Assembly (NCBI RefSeq): GCF_004000925.1
Contig: NZ_BIME01000001.1
Span: forward strand, 1 to 64,000
DNA from: Paenibacillus illinoisensis NBRC 15959
Lineage (GTDB): Bacteria > Bacillota > Bacilli > Paenibacillales > Paenibacillaceae
Direction: 5' to 3'
Length of the DNA: 64,000 bases
Shown piece by piece: positions 53,615 to 63,899 of this stretch. Position 1 is the stretch's first letter. Each line of letters opens with the position of its first letter. A program made the position numbers and the translations under genes. The notes under the pieces are model-generated. The model had not been told where the DNA came from and made no database searches. It was given only the letters and a program-made list of their open reading frames with translations.

Positions 53615-53726
53615 TTCCACAATCCCCCTTGGATATGTAGTATTGGTACTAATTCAAATATTAAAACAAAACGTTCTAAACTTCGTGCTGGTAGCTTTAC
53701 TGGTGCAATCATAGTGACATAAACAA

Positions 53727-53754
53727 AAAAGACCGTCCTGTTGGACGGTCTTTT
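53727..53754 (-). terminator. Terminator of the aldo/keto reductase gene
   Basis: AAAAGACCGTCC / GGACGGTCTTTT with a four-base loop, T-rich on both sides, 25 bases past the stop at 53779. Confidence 0.9.
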
Positions 53755-53778
53755 ATCCGTACTATTCGTTTTTGAGGT

Positions 53779-54636
53779 TCATTCCAACCCTTTTTTGCCG
53801 TAGTCTGTCAGGAATTCAACGGTTTGCGGATCATAGTGGGAGAAAAATGCACTTTGCTCTGTATCAAGAGCAGTTATTTTTTCCATATCCTGAGCAGTTA
53901 ATTGAAAATCAAAAACGTTTAAGTTCTGTTCCATCCGATCTTTATTGACCGTCTTCGGAATTACGACCACACCGCGTTGAATGAGGAAACGCAGAGCGAC
54001 TTGTGCAGTCGACTTATTGTATTGATTTCCAATCTCTTGCAAAGTAGCGTTCGTGAACAGGTCATTTCTTCCTTCTGCAAAAGGACCCCACGATTCAATC
54101 TGCGTATTGTATTTCTTCATAATCTCATGTGCTTTAGCTTGCTGGTTAAAAACATGCGTCTCGACCTGATTGACTGCAGGTACAACCTCGCTGAACTGTA
54201 CGAGATCGATATATCTGTCCGGATAGAAATTGCTGACCCCGATGGCTCTAATCTTACCGGCCTTATAGTATTCTTCCATTGCCCGGTATGTCCCATAGTA
54301 ATCATTGAATGGCTGATGGATCAGGAGCAAATCCAAATAATCAAGCTGGAGTTTTCTCAGTGATTCCTCAATTGAAGCTTTCGCTTTTTCATAGCCAGCA
54401 TTGGATATCCAGACTTTTGTCGTGATGAAGAACTCCTCTCTCGGCACTCCACTTTTCTTGATGGCACGTCCTACAGCTTCTTCATTACGATACGCCTGTG
54501 CAGTATCAATGGAACGGTATCCAACACTTATCGCATCTAGCACACATTTTTCACATTCGTCCTGATCTGGAATTTGATAAACTCCATATCCGAGAATCGG
54601 CATCTGTACCCCATTATTTAATGTTACATATTCCAT
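53779..54636 (-). CDS. Aldo/keto reductase
   Basis: A 285-residue TIM-barrel NADPH-dependent reductase. The catalytic tetrad is complete: D44 and Y49 (SIDTAQAYRNE), K74 (FITTKVW) and H107 (LLLIHQPF). GVSNF and the C-terminal cofactor segment VIPKTVNKDRMEQN are present. It is related to YvgN/2,5-diketo-gluconate-reductase types that reduce aldehydes such as methylglyoxal; the substrate is unproven. AGGAGG precedes the ATG. It is monocistronic. Confidence 0.92.
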   Translation of the reverse strand: MEYVTLNNGVQMPILGYGVYQIPDQDECEKCVLDAISVGYRSIDTAQAYRNEEAVGRAIKKSGVPREEFFITTKVWISNAGYEKAKASIEESLRKLQLDYLDLLLIHQPFNDYYGTYRAMEEYYKAGKIRAIGVSNFYPDRYIDLVQFSEVVPAVNQVETHVFNQQAKAHEIMKKYNTQIESWGPFAEGRNDLFTNATLQEIGNQYNKSTAQVALRFLIQRGVVVIPKTVNKDRMEQNLNVFDFQLTAQDMEKITALDTEQSAFFSHYDPQTVEFLTDYGKKGLE

Positions 54637-54683
54637 TCTTCATTCCTCCTATTCAAGCTATAGATAATCCACGAAACGCCTAA

Positions 54684-55110
54684 TCCTATTATGCAACAAA
54701 TGAAATAATATCAGTTATCTCATTTGTCTCATATGTTTGCCTATTCCTCTTACGCAGATGGAAAAGTGTTGTTATCTCTATTACAGAAGAGACCGCTGTC
54801 CTTATGTTTAATGTGTATACTTCTATTCATTTTGTGAATGATCGTATAAATTTTTTGGAAAATGAGGCTGCTAGGTCACTTGATTTAGATACCATCTCAA
54901 GGGTCTAAAACTATTTGAATTTGATTATTCAACAATTCAATAAGGCGCAGACATGTTAATCGTTCAAAATGTACAGAGATGAATATATCCCCCAGTGTAT
55001 TTATCAAATCCATTGATGGGGATCTACCAGCTGTAGAATTTATAGAATCAGTTATCAATATAAATAATAAAAGTTTACATAATAAATACTATGAATACTC
55101 CTTAATTTGA
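54684..55110 (+). pseudogene. AT-rich decayed coding remnants
   Basis: An AT-rich stretch with consecutive protein-like plus-strand frames: 54684-54908 (about 75 codons; KSVVISITEETAVLMFNVYT, IHFVNDRINFLENEAARSLD), a short GLKLFEFDYSTIQ frame right after, and 54979-55110 (43 codons; FIKSIDGDLPAVEFIESVIN). Each is in a different frame and none has a clear ribosome binding site. It may be a decayed foreign gene, or chance frames in AT-rich DNA. Nothing is recognised. Confidence 0.25.
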
Positions 55111-55194
55111 AGATGTGTTTTCTAAATAAAGTCACTCTCTCTTTTCTATACTAATATCCCTATAATGTTCAAACAAAAAAGAAAGCTATACAAA

Positions 55195-55218
55195 AAAGCC
55201 GCTAAAAATAGCGACTTT
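55195..55218 (-). repeat. Hairpin repeat family copy 6, terminator of the guanidine operon
   Basis: AAAGCCGCTA / TAGCGACTTT with a four-base loop. The minus strand continues into a T-run. It lies about 70 bases past the allophanate hydrolase stop and has the ACCTTAAAG context seen in copy 5. Confidence 0.85.
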
Positions 55219-55288
55219 AAGGTGAGATGTGACCCATGAATGATTAATCCACATTTTAGCCTTACTTATCCTCCGTAAACAAGAACAA

Positions 55289-57037
55289 CTATTTCGTGCC
55301 TACTGCATCACCAGCAACGATGTTTCTCCACCCTCCGAGATGAGACATATCCACCGCATTCTGAGCAGCCGAAGCTTCACATATGAATCCGGATACCACC
55401 CTGCCGTCCTGAAGCTTAATTTTCCCTATACCTAATGGAGCAGGAATGGCTGCAGTGAATGAACCAAAGGAGGATAGCGGCATGCTCCACAATTCCAGAT
55501 CAATGGATGTCCCCTCTTCAAGGGAGTGCACTAAACCCGGTTTTGCAGGACTTGTGTTCAGTTTGTACAGACGATATTCTGGAGCGGTTCGGGTTTCCTC
55601 CACAAAAAAGGCTCCTAACCCAGTCAGCTGGGGTTCCAGTGACATGCCTCTCATATGCAGTCCGCAGACAGCAACCAAAAGACGTTTGTGATGCGGCTCA
55701 AGTATTCTTGCTGCTTCAACCATGGAAGCTTCCTGCTCAGGCAATGTGAACAGGGTTATTCCAAAAGGCATATCCTCTGCAGCCTTGCCTGCCGGAACAG
55801 CAATGGCACTCAAATCAAGCAAATTGCAATGATTCGTGTACATTCCCATGTGGCTGTTGGTTTGAATCGGATCCTGCTGCACTTGTTCTCTTGTCCATGT
55901 TCCTCCGCAGGTTGGCAATACAAGAACGGCGTTATGCAGCCATTCTGCAGTGCTTCGCCGAATTTCGGCTAGTCGGTGCTGTGCGCGGAATAGTGCAGCA
56001 GCCGTAAATGTTTCCTTGCTGCCTGTTCGGAGCACTTTCTCCGTTACAGGAAACAACGCTCCTGGATGCTGCAGGGCGAACATCTCCAGATCCGCCCATC
56101 GTTCTGCAACAAGCGGTCCTTCATACAGAAGTGCTGCGGCTTCTTGCAGCATGGATATATCAACCTCTACGACATGTACTCCTGACTGCAGCAAGGTTTG
56201 TTTGGCGGCTTGCCAAGCCGCCTCGTATGCTTCTGCAAAGGGACCAAAGAAGGTTAATTCTCCTTTGGGTAACAACCATTTGGCAGGTGCACGGGTTGGT
56301 CCCAAAGGACGTGTTTTGGAGAAAGCATCTTCGGCATGCGGGCCTCGTACGATCCGGTCAACGGAAACAGCATCTTCGAGATCATGGGTAAACACGGTGA
56401 TGCAGTCAATGCTGCGGCATGCAGGCACCAAACCAGCGGAAGGCCATGCGCCTACTGCAGGTTTGTAACCAACCAGACCATGCAGTGCAGCCGGAATTCG
56501 GCCCGACCCGGCGGTATCTGTCCCAAGTGAGAACGCTGCTTGCCCCAGTGCCACCGCTACGGCCGAGCCTGAACTGGATCCTCCGCTGATCAGTTCGGGC
56601 CGCAATGCGTTATGTGTCTCCCCATAAGGACTTCTCGTACCGACCAATCCTGTGGCGAATTGGTCCAGATTGGTTTTACCGACAGGTATGGCACCTGCAG
56701 CAATAAGTCGTTCCACAACAATAGCATGTTGTTCCGAAACCGATGAGAACTCAGGACAACCAGCTGTTACCGGCAACCCTTGAACCTCGATGTTGTCTTT
56801 GATGGCAAAAGGAATGCCCCACAGCGGATATTCGGTAATGGACAAGTGCTGAAGTTTCTCCAGGTATGGCGTAATTCGTTCCCTAGACGGCGGCGTGATC
56901 CAGACATGGTAATCCTCCGTATCCTTTGCCCGCTCGATGATGCTCTCCACCACTTCCGCAGGTGTGAAGCTTCCTCGTAGATATCCTGTCCGCAGAGCAC
57001 TGATCGACATCAATTTCGGGATGGCATTTACCGTCAT
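55289..57037 (-). CDS. atzF: Allophanate hydrolase
   Basis: A 582-residue enzyme: amidase-signature domain (about 1-440) with K80 (FAIKDN), cis-Ser S155 (SGGSSSGSAVAV) and nucleophile S178 (GTDTAGSGRIPA), plus the C-terminal domain typical of allophanate hydrolases (about 465-580; LTGLGAFFVEETRTAPEYRL). It hydrolyses allophanate to ammonia and CO2. The ATG overlaps the stop of the carboxylase gene (ATGA), so the two are coupled. As last gene of the operon it completes the conversion of carboxylated guanidine or urea. A repeat-family hairpin ends the message. Confidence 0.93.
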   Translation of the reverse strand: MTVNAIPKLMSISALRTGYLRGSFTPAEVVESIIERAKDTEDYHVWITPPSRERITPYLEKLQHLSITEYPLWGIPFAIKDNIEVQGLPVTAGCPEFSSVSEQHAIVVERLIAAGAIPVGKTNLDQFATGLVGTRSPYGETHNALRPELISGGSSSGSAVAVALGQAAFSLGTDTAGSGRIPAALHGLVGYKPAVGAWPSAGLVPACRSIDCITVFTHDLEDAVSVDRIVRGPHAEDAFSKTRPLGPTRAPAKWLLPKGELTFFGPFAEAYEAAWQAAKQTLLQSGVHVVEVDISMLQEAAALLYEGPLVAERWADLEMFALQHPGALFPVTEKVLRTGSKETFTAAALFRAQHRLAEIRRSTAEWLHNAVLVLPTCGGTWTREQVQQDPIQTNSHMGMYTNHCNLLDLSAIAVPAGKAAEDMPFGITLFTLPEQEASMVEAARILEPHHKRLLVAVCGLHMRGMSLEPQLTGLGAFFVEETRTAPEYRLYKLNTSPAKPGLVHSLEEGTSIDLELWSMPLSSFGSFTAAIPAPLGIGKIKLQDGRVVSGFICEASAAQNAVDMSHLGGWRNIVAGDAVGTK

Positions 57038-60000
57038 CGTGCAACCTCCTCCTTAATCGTTGAAATGATGGCAGCAATCCAGTCTCCCGATTTAATCTGA
57101 TCACCTGGCGAGACGTAAATGGAAGCAATAACTCCATCCGTAGGAGCGAGCTGCGGAAACTCCATTTTCATACTTTCTTCTATTATAATAGTGTCTCCCT
57201 TTCGCACTTCCTGGCCAGGCTCAACCAGTACCTTCCATACACTGCCCGACATTGAACTGCTCATGCCCAGACTCCCTTCCGGCATCACCACTTCTTCCAG
57301 CGCTGCCGCTGCTTCAGGTTCGGATACATACTCCGCTATACCGAGTTCCTTCCAGTAATTTCGTTCAGCCTGGAATGCACTCTGCTGCTGCTGACGAAAA
57401 GTTCCGGACTCGTTCTCAATCGTTTTCAACCAGTTCAGATAGGACCCCAGATGGAATGTGGTTTCCTCTACTTGAAGTTCAAATCCTCCTCGCGGGAATT
57501 CTTCACGCATGTTCAGCAGTTCAGCTTCCGAAACAGGATAAAATTGAAGCTGATCAAAGAACTGCAGCAGCCAAGGTTTTCCTGCCTCGAAATTGCTTGT
57601 TTCCCTGAACGAGTTCCACATTTGCACTGTACGACCGACAAATTGATACCCACCCGGGCCTTCCATGCCATACACGCAGAGGTACGCACCGCCTATGCCT
57701 ACCGCATTTTCCGGAGTCCATGTCCGTGCAGGATTATATTTGGTGGTTACGAGCCGGTGGCGCGGATCCAGTGGTACGGCAACAGGTGCTCCCAGGTACA
57801 CGTCACCAAGACCCATGACGAGATACGAGGCGTTGAATACAATTTCCGCTACCTCTTCAAGCGAACCGAGTCCATTCATACGCCGGATAAACTCCAGGTT
57901 GCTGGGACACCAAGGTGCATCAGGTCTAACGTTTTGCTGATATCGCTCAATGGCGAGCTGCGTCGCTGGGTCATCCCACGACAATGGTAATTTGACAATT
58001 CGCGAGGGTACCTCAATCGTTTCCAGCTCAGGAAGCTGCAGGTCCAACTCCATGATTCGTGCTGCCGCTTCTTTTACCGTCATGCGGGTAGCATCCAGGT
58101 GGATCTGCAGAGAGCGAATGCCTGGTGTCAATTCGATATAAGGAATGCTTCCATTCTCCTTGATTGCTTCCATAAGTACGTATGCCTGGAATCGGTATAA
58201 CAGGTTCAACTCGCGTTCTCCGTATTCGACCAGAATATTTTCATCACCAGAGCAGCGTACAGTAATGGAGAAACGTCTGCCTTCCACCGCTTGGGCCAGA
58301 ATCGGCATATACTCACCAGTTGATGTTTCGACTAAAACCGGTAACTCATGCGGAACGTCCAGTTCCCGCAAGTACAACTCTTGTTCTACTCTTAACTGCT
58401 CGGCTTCCTCAACGGTAATGAGTCTGAAACGGACTTCATCACCAGGGCTGAGTTGACCCAGCTTCCATAATTCAGCGGTGGCCGTTGTCACCGGACAGAC
58501 AAAACCACCAAGACTGGGACCATCCGGACCGAGCAGGATCGGCATATCGCCTGTCAGATCCAGTGCACCGACGGCATAGGCGTTGTCATGAATGTTGGAA
58601 GGGTGAAGTCCTGCATCTCCACCGTCGGTTCTTGCCCACAGCGGAGCCGGACCGATCAATCGGACACCTGTTCGGGAACTGTTGAAATGCACTTCCCATG
58701 TCGTCTCCGTCAGCTGATTCAGATAAGCCGGAAGAACATATTCGTCCGTACAATGAGGTCCCGGTATCACACCAATCGTCCATTCATTGTTGTATTGTGG
58801 TCTACGTTCTGTACTGAGAGGAGCAAGCAGAGCCGGAGCATTTCCTCCTTTTTCATGCACACGGAGAACTGCACCCGTTCGCAGCGCACTCCCACGGTGT
58901 CCACCGAATCCCCCCAATGTGAAGGTTGCTGAGCTGCCAAGTGTGCTCGGCATGTCGAGCCCCCCGGATACGAGCAGGTACGTTCGCATTCCCTGTTTGG
59001 CCTCACCCAGAGTCAGCACAGCACCAGGAGATGCATTTGTCGGTGTGTAGGGTTCCACGTGAACGCCATCCAGTTCGGCTTCCATATCTGCTCCTGTCAG
59101 GCAGAAGGTCATTTCACCCCGGAAGCGATAAGTTCCCCCACGCAGCGTCATTTCCAGTCCGGCCGCTTGTACGTCATTGCCGAGCAGTCTGTTGCCAATG
59201 CGGAAGGCAAGCTGATCCATCGGGCCTGACGGCGGTACGCCGATATCCCAGTAGCCGATCCTGCCGGGACTATCCTGTACTGTCGTCTGAACACCTCCGT
59301 CCAGAACTTCGATCGCACGCTCCATTGGTTTAAAGCCCAAAAGCATTCGGGTATATACTTCTCCATTAGCGAAAGCATCGTTATCCAGAAATGCTTCGAT
59401 ATAAGCCTGATTGGTGGTGACACCGTATACCCGGAGTTCACGAAGAGCACTCTTCATTTTGTTTATAGCTTCCATGCGCGTGCTCGCGTGCACAATTAAT
59501 TTTGCCAGCATCGGATCATACAAGGTAGTTACGTTTAATCCAGGCTGAATCCAGCTTTCAACTCGCACGTCATCAGGCCAGTGAATGGCATCAATGCGTC
59601 CATCGCTCGGCCGAAAATCATTCATGCAATCCTCAGCATACAGACGTACCTGGAGACTGTGTCCTGTTGGTGCGGGAACCGTAACGTTCAATGAATCGCT
59701 CTCGTGAGCTGCCTCCTTGACCATCCATTCCACCAAATCAATGCCAAGTACCTCTTCTGTCACCCCATGCTCCACTTGAAGTCTGGTGTTCACCTCGAGA
59801 AAATAAAACCGCTGCTCATCAGGGTCGTACAGAAACTCAACCGTTCCCGCGTTACGGTAACCTGCCGAAATCGCCAGTCTGCGGGCACACTCATGCATCT
59901 CTTGCCGGATTACATCCGGCAGGCATGGCGCAGGGGTCTCTTCAATGATTTTCTGATTACGCCGTTGCACCGAACAATCACGCTCTCCCAAAGCGACTGC

Positions 60001-60657
60001 TTCACCGTTACCTGTGCCAAAAATCTGAACCTCGACATGACGTGCACGTGCAATATACTTTTCTATGAACACGCCCCCGTCATTAAAATTGGCGGATGCC
60101 AAACGTGTTACGGATTCAAATGCCTCCCTAAGCACATCCTCGTGTTCACAGACCCGCATGCCGATTCCACCACCACCGGCAGTGGATTTCAACATGACGG
60201 GATAACCGATGATTTCAGCTTGTTTAACCGCATCATCCAGAGACTGTATCAGGCTTGTGCCTGGCAGTAAGGGTACTCCAGCTTCTGCAGCCATTGCTCG
60301 TGCCGTATGCTTCAAGCCGAAGAGCTCAATATGTTCAGGAGAGGGACCGATAAACGTAATACCTCGCTCAGCACACGTTCTGGCAAAAGCCGCGTTCTCA
60401 CTCAGAAATCCGTACCCGGGATGAATCGCATCTGCCCCTGTCTCTGCTGCTGTCTGGAGTACCAATTCGGCGTTGACGTAACTCTCTCTGGCAGGCCCTT
60501 CTCCGATCAGTACTGCTTCGTCGGCAAGCTCAACATGTAGGCTGTCTCGGTCTGCTGTAGTGTAGATGGCTACACTGGAGATACCCATCAGACGCAAAGT
60601 GCGAATAATGCGTACCGCAATGGCACCCCGATTCGCAATCAGTACCTTTTTAAACAT
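57034..60657 (-). CDS. uca: Biotin-dependent guanidine/urea carboxylase
   Basis: A 1207-residue multidomain carboxylase: biotin carboxylase domain (about 1-445; [44 protein letters not shown]), carboxyltransferase parts of the AHS2/AHS1 (PxpC/PxpB-like) type (about 465-1050) and a biotinyl domain with the biotinylated Lys near 1164 (EESMKMEF). The family is annotated urea carboxylase, but members encoded with DUF1989 proteins behind a guanidine-I riboswitch are guanidine carboxylases, and this gene has exactly that context. It would make carboxyguanidine using ATP and bicarbonate. AAGGAGTGAG precedes the ATG; the start overlaps the end of the DUF1989 gene. Confidence 0.92.
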   Translation of the reverse strand: MFKKVLIANRGAIAVRIIRTLRLMGISSVAIYTTADRDSLHVELADEAVLIGEGPARESYVNAELVLQTAAETGADAIHPGYGFLSENAAFARTCAERGITFIGPSPEHIELFGLKHTARAMAAEAGVPLLPGTSLIQSLDDAVKQAEIIGYPVMLKSTAGGGGIGMRVCEHEDVLREAFESVTRLASANFNDGGVFIEKYIARARHVEVQIFGTGNGEAVALGERDCSVQRRNQKIIEETPAPCLPDVIRQEMHECARRLAISAGYRNAGTVEFLYDPDEQRFYFLEVNTRLQVEHGVTEEVLGIDLVEWMVKEAAHESDSLNVTVPAPTGHSLQVRLYAEDCMNDFRPSDGRIDAIHWPDDVRVESWIQPGLNVTTLYDPMLAKLIVHASTRMEAINKMKSALRELRVYGVTTNQAYIEAFLDNDAFANGEVYTRMLLGFKPMERAIEVLDGGVQTTVQDSPGRIGYWDIGVPPSGPMDQLAFRIGNRLLGNDVQAAGLEMTLRGGTYRFRGEMTFCLTGADMEAELDGVHVEPYTPTNASPGAVLTLGEAKQGMRTYLLVSGGLDMPSTLGSSATFTLGGFGGHRGSALRTGAVLRVHEKGGNAPALLAPLSTERRPQYNNEWTIGVIPGPHCTDEYVLPAYLNQLTETTWEVHFNSSRTGVRLIGPAPLWARTDGGDAGLHPSNIHDNAYAVGALDLTGDMPILLGPDGPSLGGFVCPVTTATAELWKLGQLSPGDEVRFRLITVEEAEQLRVEQELYLRELDVPHELPVLVETSTGEYMPILAQAVEGRRFSITVRCSGDENILVEYGERELNLLYRFQAYVLMEAIKENGSIPYIELTPGIRSLQIHLDATRMTVKEAAARIMELDLQLPELETIEVPSRIVKLPLSWDDPATQLAIERYQQNVRPDAPWCPSNLEFIRRMNGLGSLEEVAEIVFNASYLVMGLGDVYLGAPVAVPLDPRHRLVTTKYNPARTWTPENAVGIGGAYLCVYGMEGPGGYQFVGRTVQMWNSFRETSNFEAGKPWLLQFFDQLQFYPVSEAELLNMREEFPRGGFELQVEETTFHLGSYLNWLKTIENESGTFRQQQQSAFQAERNYWKELGIAEYVSEPEAAAALEEVVMPEGSLGMSSSMSGSVWKVLVEPGQEVRKGDTIIIEESMKMEFPQLAPTDGVIASIYVSPGDQIKSGDWIAAIISTIKEEVAR

Positions 60658-61318
60658 TGGCGCTCACTCCTTCTGCATCCCATATAAGGACTTTGGCTGG
60701 TGTTGGGTTGTAGGCATTACATGGATTGTTTAACTGCGGGCAGTTACTGATCAGCACGGTTACCGGTGCCAAAGCAAGGAGTTCAACATAGCGACCAGGA
60801 GCAGATAGACCATCGGCGAAGGTTAACTCTCCTTCCGGTGTCACTGGCACGTTCATGAAAAAGTTGACGTTTGGGGCGAGATCCCGCTTGGTATATTCAT
60901 CTCGCTGAGAGAGCATTAACATAAAGGTGTCACGACAGTTGTGCATGGGCAATTTATCATGAGCATAGCGGACGGTATTGCTCTGAGCTGAGCAAGCGCC
61001 ACCGATTGTGTCATGCCTTCCGCAGGTATCGGCTGTTATCCGCAACAACTCTCGGCCTGATTCAGCGAGCAGCGTTGAACCTGTTGTCAAATACAGATTG
61101 CCCTGGCGGGTAATGGTTCTCACTGCACTATAATGATCTGACGGATCCTCCGTGGAATAAAACAGCGTATCAACAGCTTGATTGCCTTCCATATCAACAA
61201 TGCGAAGAACCTGGCCTGGGAGCAAATCATGTATCCAGCCATCACCCGCAGCGATGACTTGCTCATACAAGGCTTTTTCGGTCAGTAATGGACTCTGGAC
61301 AGGTTGAAATGTACTCAT
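60650..61318 (-). CDS. DUF1989 protein, carboxyguanidine deiminase subunit (urea carboxylase-associated protein)
   Basis: A 222-residue DUF1989 protein, one of the two 'urea carboxylase-associated' paralogues. Blocks: [20 protein letters not shown], Cys/His-rich [30 protein letters not shown], and [20 protein letters not shown]. In guanidine pathways these pairs form a heteromeric carboxyguanidine deiminase (CgdAB) that removes ammonia to give allophanate. I do not assign the A or B name. GGGAG lies nine bases before the ATG, which begins one base after the stop of the other DUF1989 gene; its 3' end overlaps the carboxylase start by eight bases. Confidence 0.9.
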   Translation of the reverse strand: MSTFQPVQSPLLTEKALYEQVIAAGDGWIHDLLPGQVLRIVDMEGNQAVDTLFYSTEDPSDHYSAVRTITRQGNLYLTTGSTLLAESGRELLRITADTCGRHDTIGGACSAQSNTVRYAHDKLPMHNCRDTFMLMLSQRDEYTKRDLAPNVNFFMNVPVTPEGELTFADGLSAPGRYVELLALAPVTVLISNCPQLNNPCNAYNPTPAKVLIWDAEGVSANV

Positions 61319-61319
61319 A

Positions 61320-62042
61320 TTAGTTGGCTCCCTTCAGCAAAGCATATGCGTTCCACGTATTTTCAAAGGCTCTCCGGTTCTCTGCACAATACAGTACACA
61401 CGGGTCCATCTCAGAGACAGGCTCGGCATCTGTCACGGAAACAACGATGGATGCGTCCGGGTATTGTCCCGAAGGATCAAGTGGATGAGGTGTGTTCGAT
61501 AACACGAGCAGCATATCCATTTCTGTGCGGATGGTCACTGAGCGTTCTGCCGTTTCCTGCAGCGAGTAATTCATCGTTCCGTCCAGCTCACAAACGACTT
61601 TGGAGAAAAAGTTGACCGGTACCCCGATATCGCGTGGTGACAGATTGTTCCGGAACAGTTCAACCTTTAAGTTCTCTTCCCCGCTTCTAAGCCAGTCATT
61701 GCGGTGATCCTGATATGTGGTCTTCCCATACTTTTCATCCGTACCCTCTCGGGTTGAATATCCCGATAAAGGATCATGCCAGCCTACCGAATCCTCCGTA
61801 ATGGAAGCAAGCGCCTTTCCCTGATCTGTCATCAATATATTGCCTCTTGTCAAAAAAGCGGTATGTTGGGCTTTGAGCGTATCGGGCATGTTGTACCGTT
61901 CCGCTGGATCATGTGCATGGAAGAACAATGCCGACACATTGGCTCGATCCCGTGTTGCCTTTAATGTAATGCATTTTCCTCTTCCTACATGAGCAGACCA
62001 TTTGCTTCCAGGCTGCATCGTCATTGTAAATAATGCTGTCAT
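61320..62042 (-). CDS. DUF1989 protein, second carboxyguanidine deiminase subunit
   Basis: A 240-residue DUF1989 protein, the first gene of the guanidine operon. Blocks: [58 protein letters not shown] and [20 protein letters not shown]. Paired with the next gene it should form the deiminase that turns carboxyguanidine into allophanate and ammonia. AGGAGG lies eight bases before the ATG. A guanidine-I riboswitch with terminator hairpin sits in the leader, so expression should depend on guanidine. Confidence 0.9.
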   Translation of the reverse strand: MTALFTMTMQPGSKWSAHVGRGKCITLKATRDRANVSALFFHAHDPAERYNMPDTLKAQHTAFLTRGNILMTDQGKALASITEDSVGWHDPLSGYSTREGTDEKYGKTTYQDHRNDWLRSGEENLKVELFRNNLSPRDIGVPVNFFSKVVCELDGTMNYSLQETAERSVTIRTEMDMLLVLSNTPHPLDPSGQYPDASIVVSVTDAEPVSEMDPCVLYCAENRRAFENTWNAYALLKGAN

Positions 62043-62074
62043 TGTTCATTCCTCCTGTAGAAAAGTATAGAAAA

Positions 62075-62125
62075 AAGCCCGGGAGAAACATCAAAGATTG
62101 CTCTTTGATCGATTCTCCCGGGCTT
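62075..62125 (-). terminator. Expression-platform terminator of the guanidine-I riboswitch
   Basis: Thirteen-base arms AAGCCCGGGAGAA / TTCTCCCGGGCTT with an inner stem (ATCAAAGA/TCTTTGAT) and a run of T on the minus strand. The 5' arm is also the conserved 3' end of the aptamer, so guanidine binding and termination exclude each other, an ON switch. Confidence 0.9.
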
Positions 62126-62215
62126 TTATCCCGCCGTGTACATCAGGTTTTAATCTCCCAATGCGTTTTCTCTCGGACCAGTCAGCCAGTGGACGGCTCG
62201 GAACCCTAGAAAACA
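62112..62215 (-). ncRNA. Guanidine-I riboswitch (ykkC class)
   Basis: On the minus strand the leader contains the hallmark blocks in order: CTAGGGTTCCG, then ACTGGTCCGAGAG, then ACACGGCGGGATAAAAGCCC and CGGGAGA. These match the guanidine-I aptamer consensus. The aptamer 3' arm overlaps the terminator stem, giving a guanidine-activated switch for the two DUF1989 genes, the carboxylase and the allophanate hydrolase. Confidence 0.94.
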
Positions 62216-62237
62216 TTTTATTTAATTGATGTTATGA

Positions 62238-62266
62238 ATACTAACACGTAAAATTACATTTCACAA
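62238..62266 (-). promoter_or_regulatory. Promoter of the guanidine operon
   Basis: On the minus strand TTGTGA (62261-62266), a 17-base spacer and TAGTAT (62238-62243) with TG just before the -10. The expected transcription start is about 15-20 bases before the aptamer. Confidence 0.65.
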
Positions 62267-62390
62267 TACTTTTTTTAAAATATGCGATAAAAAAACCAAT
62301 TACACTTGCACTTTTTTCATATTCTTCTCAAAATAACGAAATACGTACTATAGAAAATGCACTAATGTTCGTATATTTCTAAAAAATAAC

Positions 62391-62418
62391 TTGATTTTTG
62401 ATAAAACCCCTGTAAAAA
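62391..62418 (+). promoter_or_regulatory. Possible promoter of the APC permease gene
   Basis: TTGATT (62391-62396), 16 bases, TAAAAA (62413-62418), with TG before the -10. Located about 60 bases before the permease ATG. AT-rich DNA makes chance matches likely. Confidence 0.4.
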
Positions 62419-62479
62419 TGTGAAGTGTCATGACATAGCATTACGATGTATCATTCTCGATTCTGAAGGAGGTTTTATA

Positions 62480-63811
62480 ATGTCACAAAATATAACACTA
62501 AAAAGAAATCTCTCCTTGAGCCATGTGGTGACCATGGGGCTGGCCTGGATGTCTCCCATGATTTTTTTCACAAGTTTCGGCGTGCTGCATGAGGGTTCAC
62601 AAGGTATGCTCCTGGCTGCCTATGTCCTTGCTTTTGTAGCCATTTTATTTACAGCTGGCAGCTACGGGCAGATGGCCAAAGCTTTTCCAGTGTCTGGTTC
62701 GGCGTATACCTATGTAAGCCAGGCCATGAATCCGTTTATCGGTTTTCTGGTGGGCTGGGTGATTCTGCTTGATTATTTGTTTTCCTGCATTGTAGCTGTA
62801 CTCATGTTTGGCATTAATCTACATGCTCAGTTTCCCTCCATCCCTTCTCCTGTCTGGATTGTGCTTCTAACCCTAATTGTGATGACCATCAACATCATCG
62901 GCATCAAAACGTCAGCAAACGTCAACAAAATCTTTGTTCTGATGCAGATCATTTTTATAGCAGGGTTCTGTGCATTTCTTGTATACAAAGCAGTGACACA
63001 AGGGGTATCCGCAGGATTTAATCCTCTTCATTCCGTAGAAGGAGTTCCTTTCTCCGCCGTAATGGCGGGTGCATCTCTTGTTTGTTTCTCTTTCCTTGGT
63101 TTTGACTCCATTACAACGATGGCGGAAGAAACGCGAAAACCCGAAAAAACGATACCTCGGGCCATCCTGATTATCGTCAGCGTCGCCGGGATCATGTATT
63201 TTGCAACAGCATATTTAATTCAACAAATGTATCCCTCGTTCACTTTTACACATATGGACGCTGCAGGATTCGAATTAATGCAGGTTATAGGCGGAGGAAC
63301 GCTTGCATCCATCTTCACCTTTGTCGTAATTTTCTCCGTGCTCGCACAGGGCATGTCCTCCATGACAACCGTTTCAAGGCTGCTGTTTGTCATGGGTAGA
63401 TCCTCCTTGCTTCCTCGGAAATTCAGTTCTGTTCACCCCAAATTCCGTACACCTGTGTTCAACATTGTGCTGGTCAGCATCATCTCCCTGGCTGCCTTAT
63501 TCATTAGTCTGGAGACAGCCATCATGTTTGTCAGTTTCGGTGCGCTAACGGCCTTCCTGTTCGTTAATCTTTCCGTCATCTGTCACTACATCATTCGCGA
63601 GAAAAAACGCAGTGTGCAGGACTGGATTGTGAGAATGGTCTTTCCCTTGTTAGGCGCCTTGTTCATTCTATATCTCATCACTCAACTTGAAGCTTCCTCT
63701 TTGCTCCTTGGTACGGGCTGGATCGCTCTTGGCCTCGTTCTGTATGTGAATCAACGATTGAGATCCTCTTCTGTATCCAAGGCATTGCCAGAGATTGAAG
63801 AGGCCATGTGA
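62480..63811 (+). CDS. APC-superfamily amino acid/polyamine-type permease
   Basis: A 443-residue membrane protein with about 12 helices. Helix 1 carries VVTMGLAWMSPMIFFTSFGV; AFPVSGSAYTYVSQAMNPFI and CFSFLGFDSITTMAEETRKP are APC family blocks, closest in type to PuuP/YhdG-like amino acid or polyamine permeases. The ATG follows AAGGAGG. It is divergent from the guanidine operon with about 440 bases between the two start codons. The substrate is unknown; a guanidine or nitrogen-compound role is suggested only by position. No riboswitch precedes it on its own strand. Confidence 0.87.
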   Translation: MSQNITLKRNLSLSHVVTMGLAWMSPMIFFTSFGVLHEGSQGMLLAAYVLAFVAILFTAGSYGQMAKAFPVSGSAYTYVSQAMNPFIGFLVGWVILLDYLFSCIVAVLMFGINLHAQFPSIPSPVWIVLLTLIVMTINIIGIKTSANVNKIFVLMQIIFIAGFCAFLVYKAVTQGVSAGFNPLHSVEGVPFSAVMAGASLVCFSFLGFDSITTMAEETRKPEKTIPRAILIIVSVAGIMYFATAYLIQQMYPSFTFTHMDAAGFELMQVIGGGTLASIFTFVVIFSVLAQGMSSMTTVSRLLFVMGRSSLLPRKFSSVHPKFRTPVFNIVLVSIISLAALFISLETAIMFVSFGALTAFLFVNLSVICHYIIREKKRSVQDWIVRMVFPLLGALFILYLITQLEASSLLLGTGWIALGLVLYVNQRLRSSSVSKALPEIEEAM

Positions 63812-63864
63812 GTGAAATCAATCATTAATTTTTCAGTATGCTTTCTCTCCCTGCGTGTACCATA

Positions 63865-63899
63865 AAAAAGAACCTGAATGCAGCATTCAGGTTCTTTTT
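63865..63899 (+). terminator. Terminator of the APC permease gene
   Basis: AAAAGAACCTGAATG with CATTCAGGTTCTTTT around a tiny loop, followed by T. The remaining bases to the window end show no gene. Confidence 0.9.
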
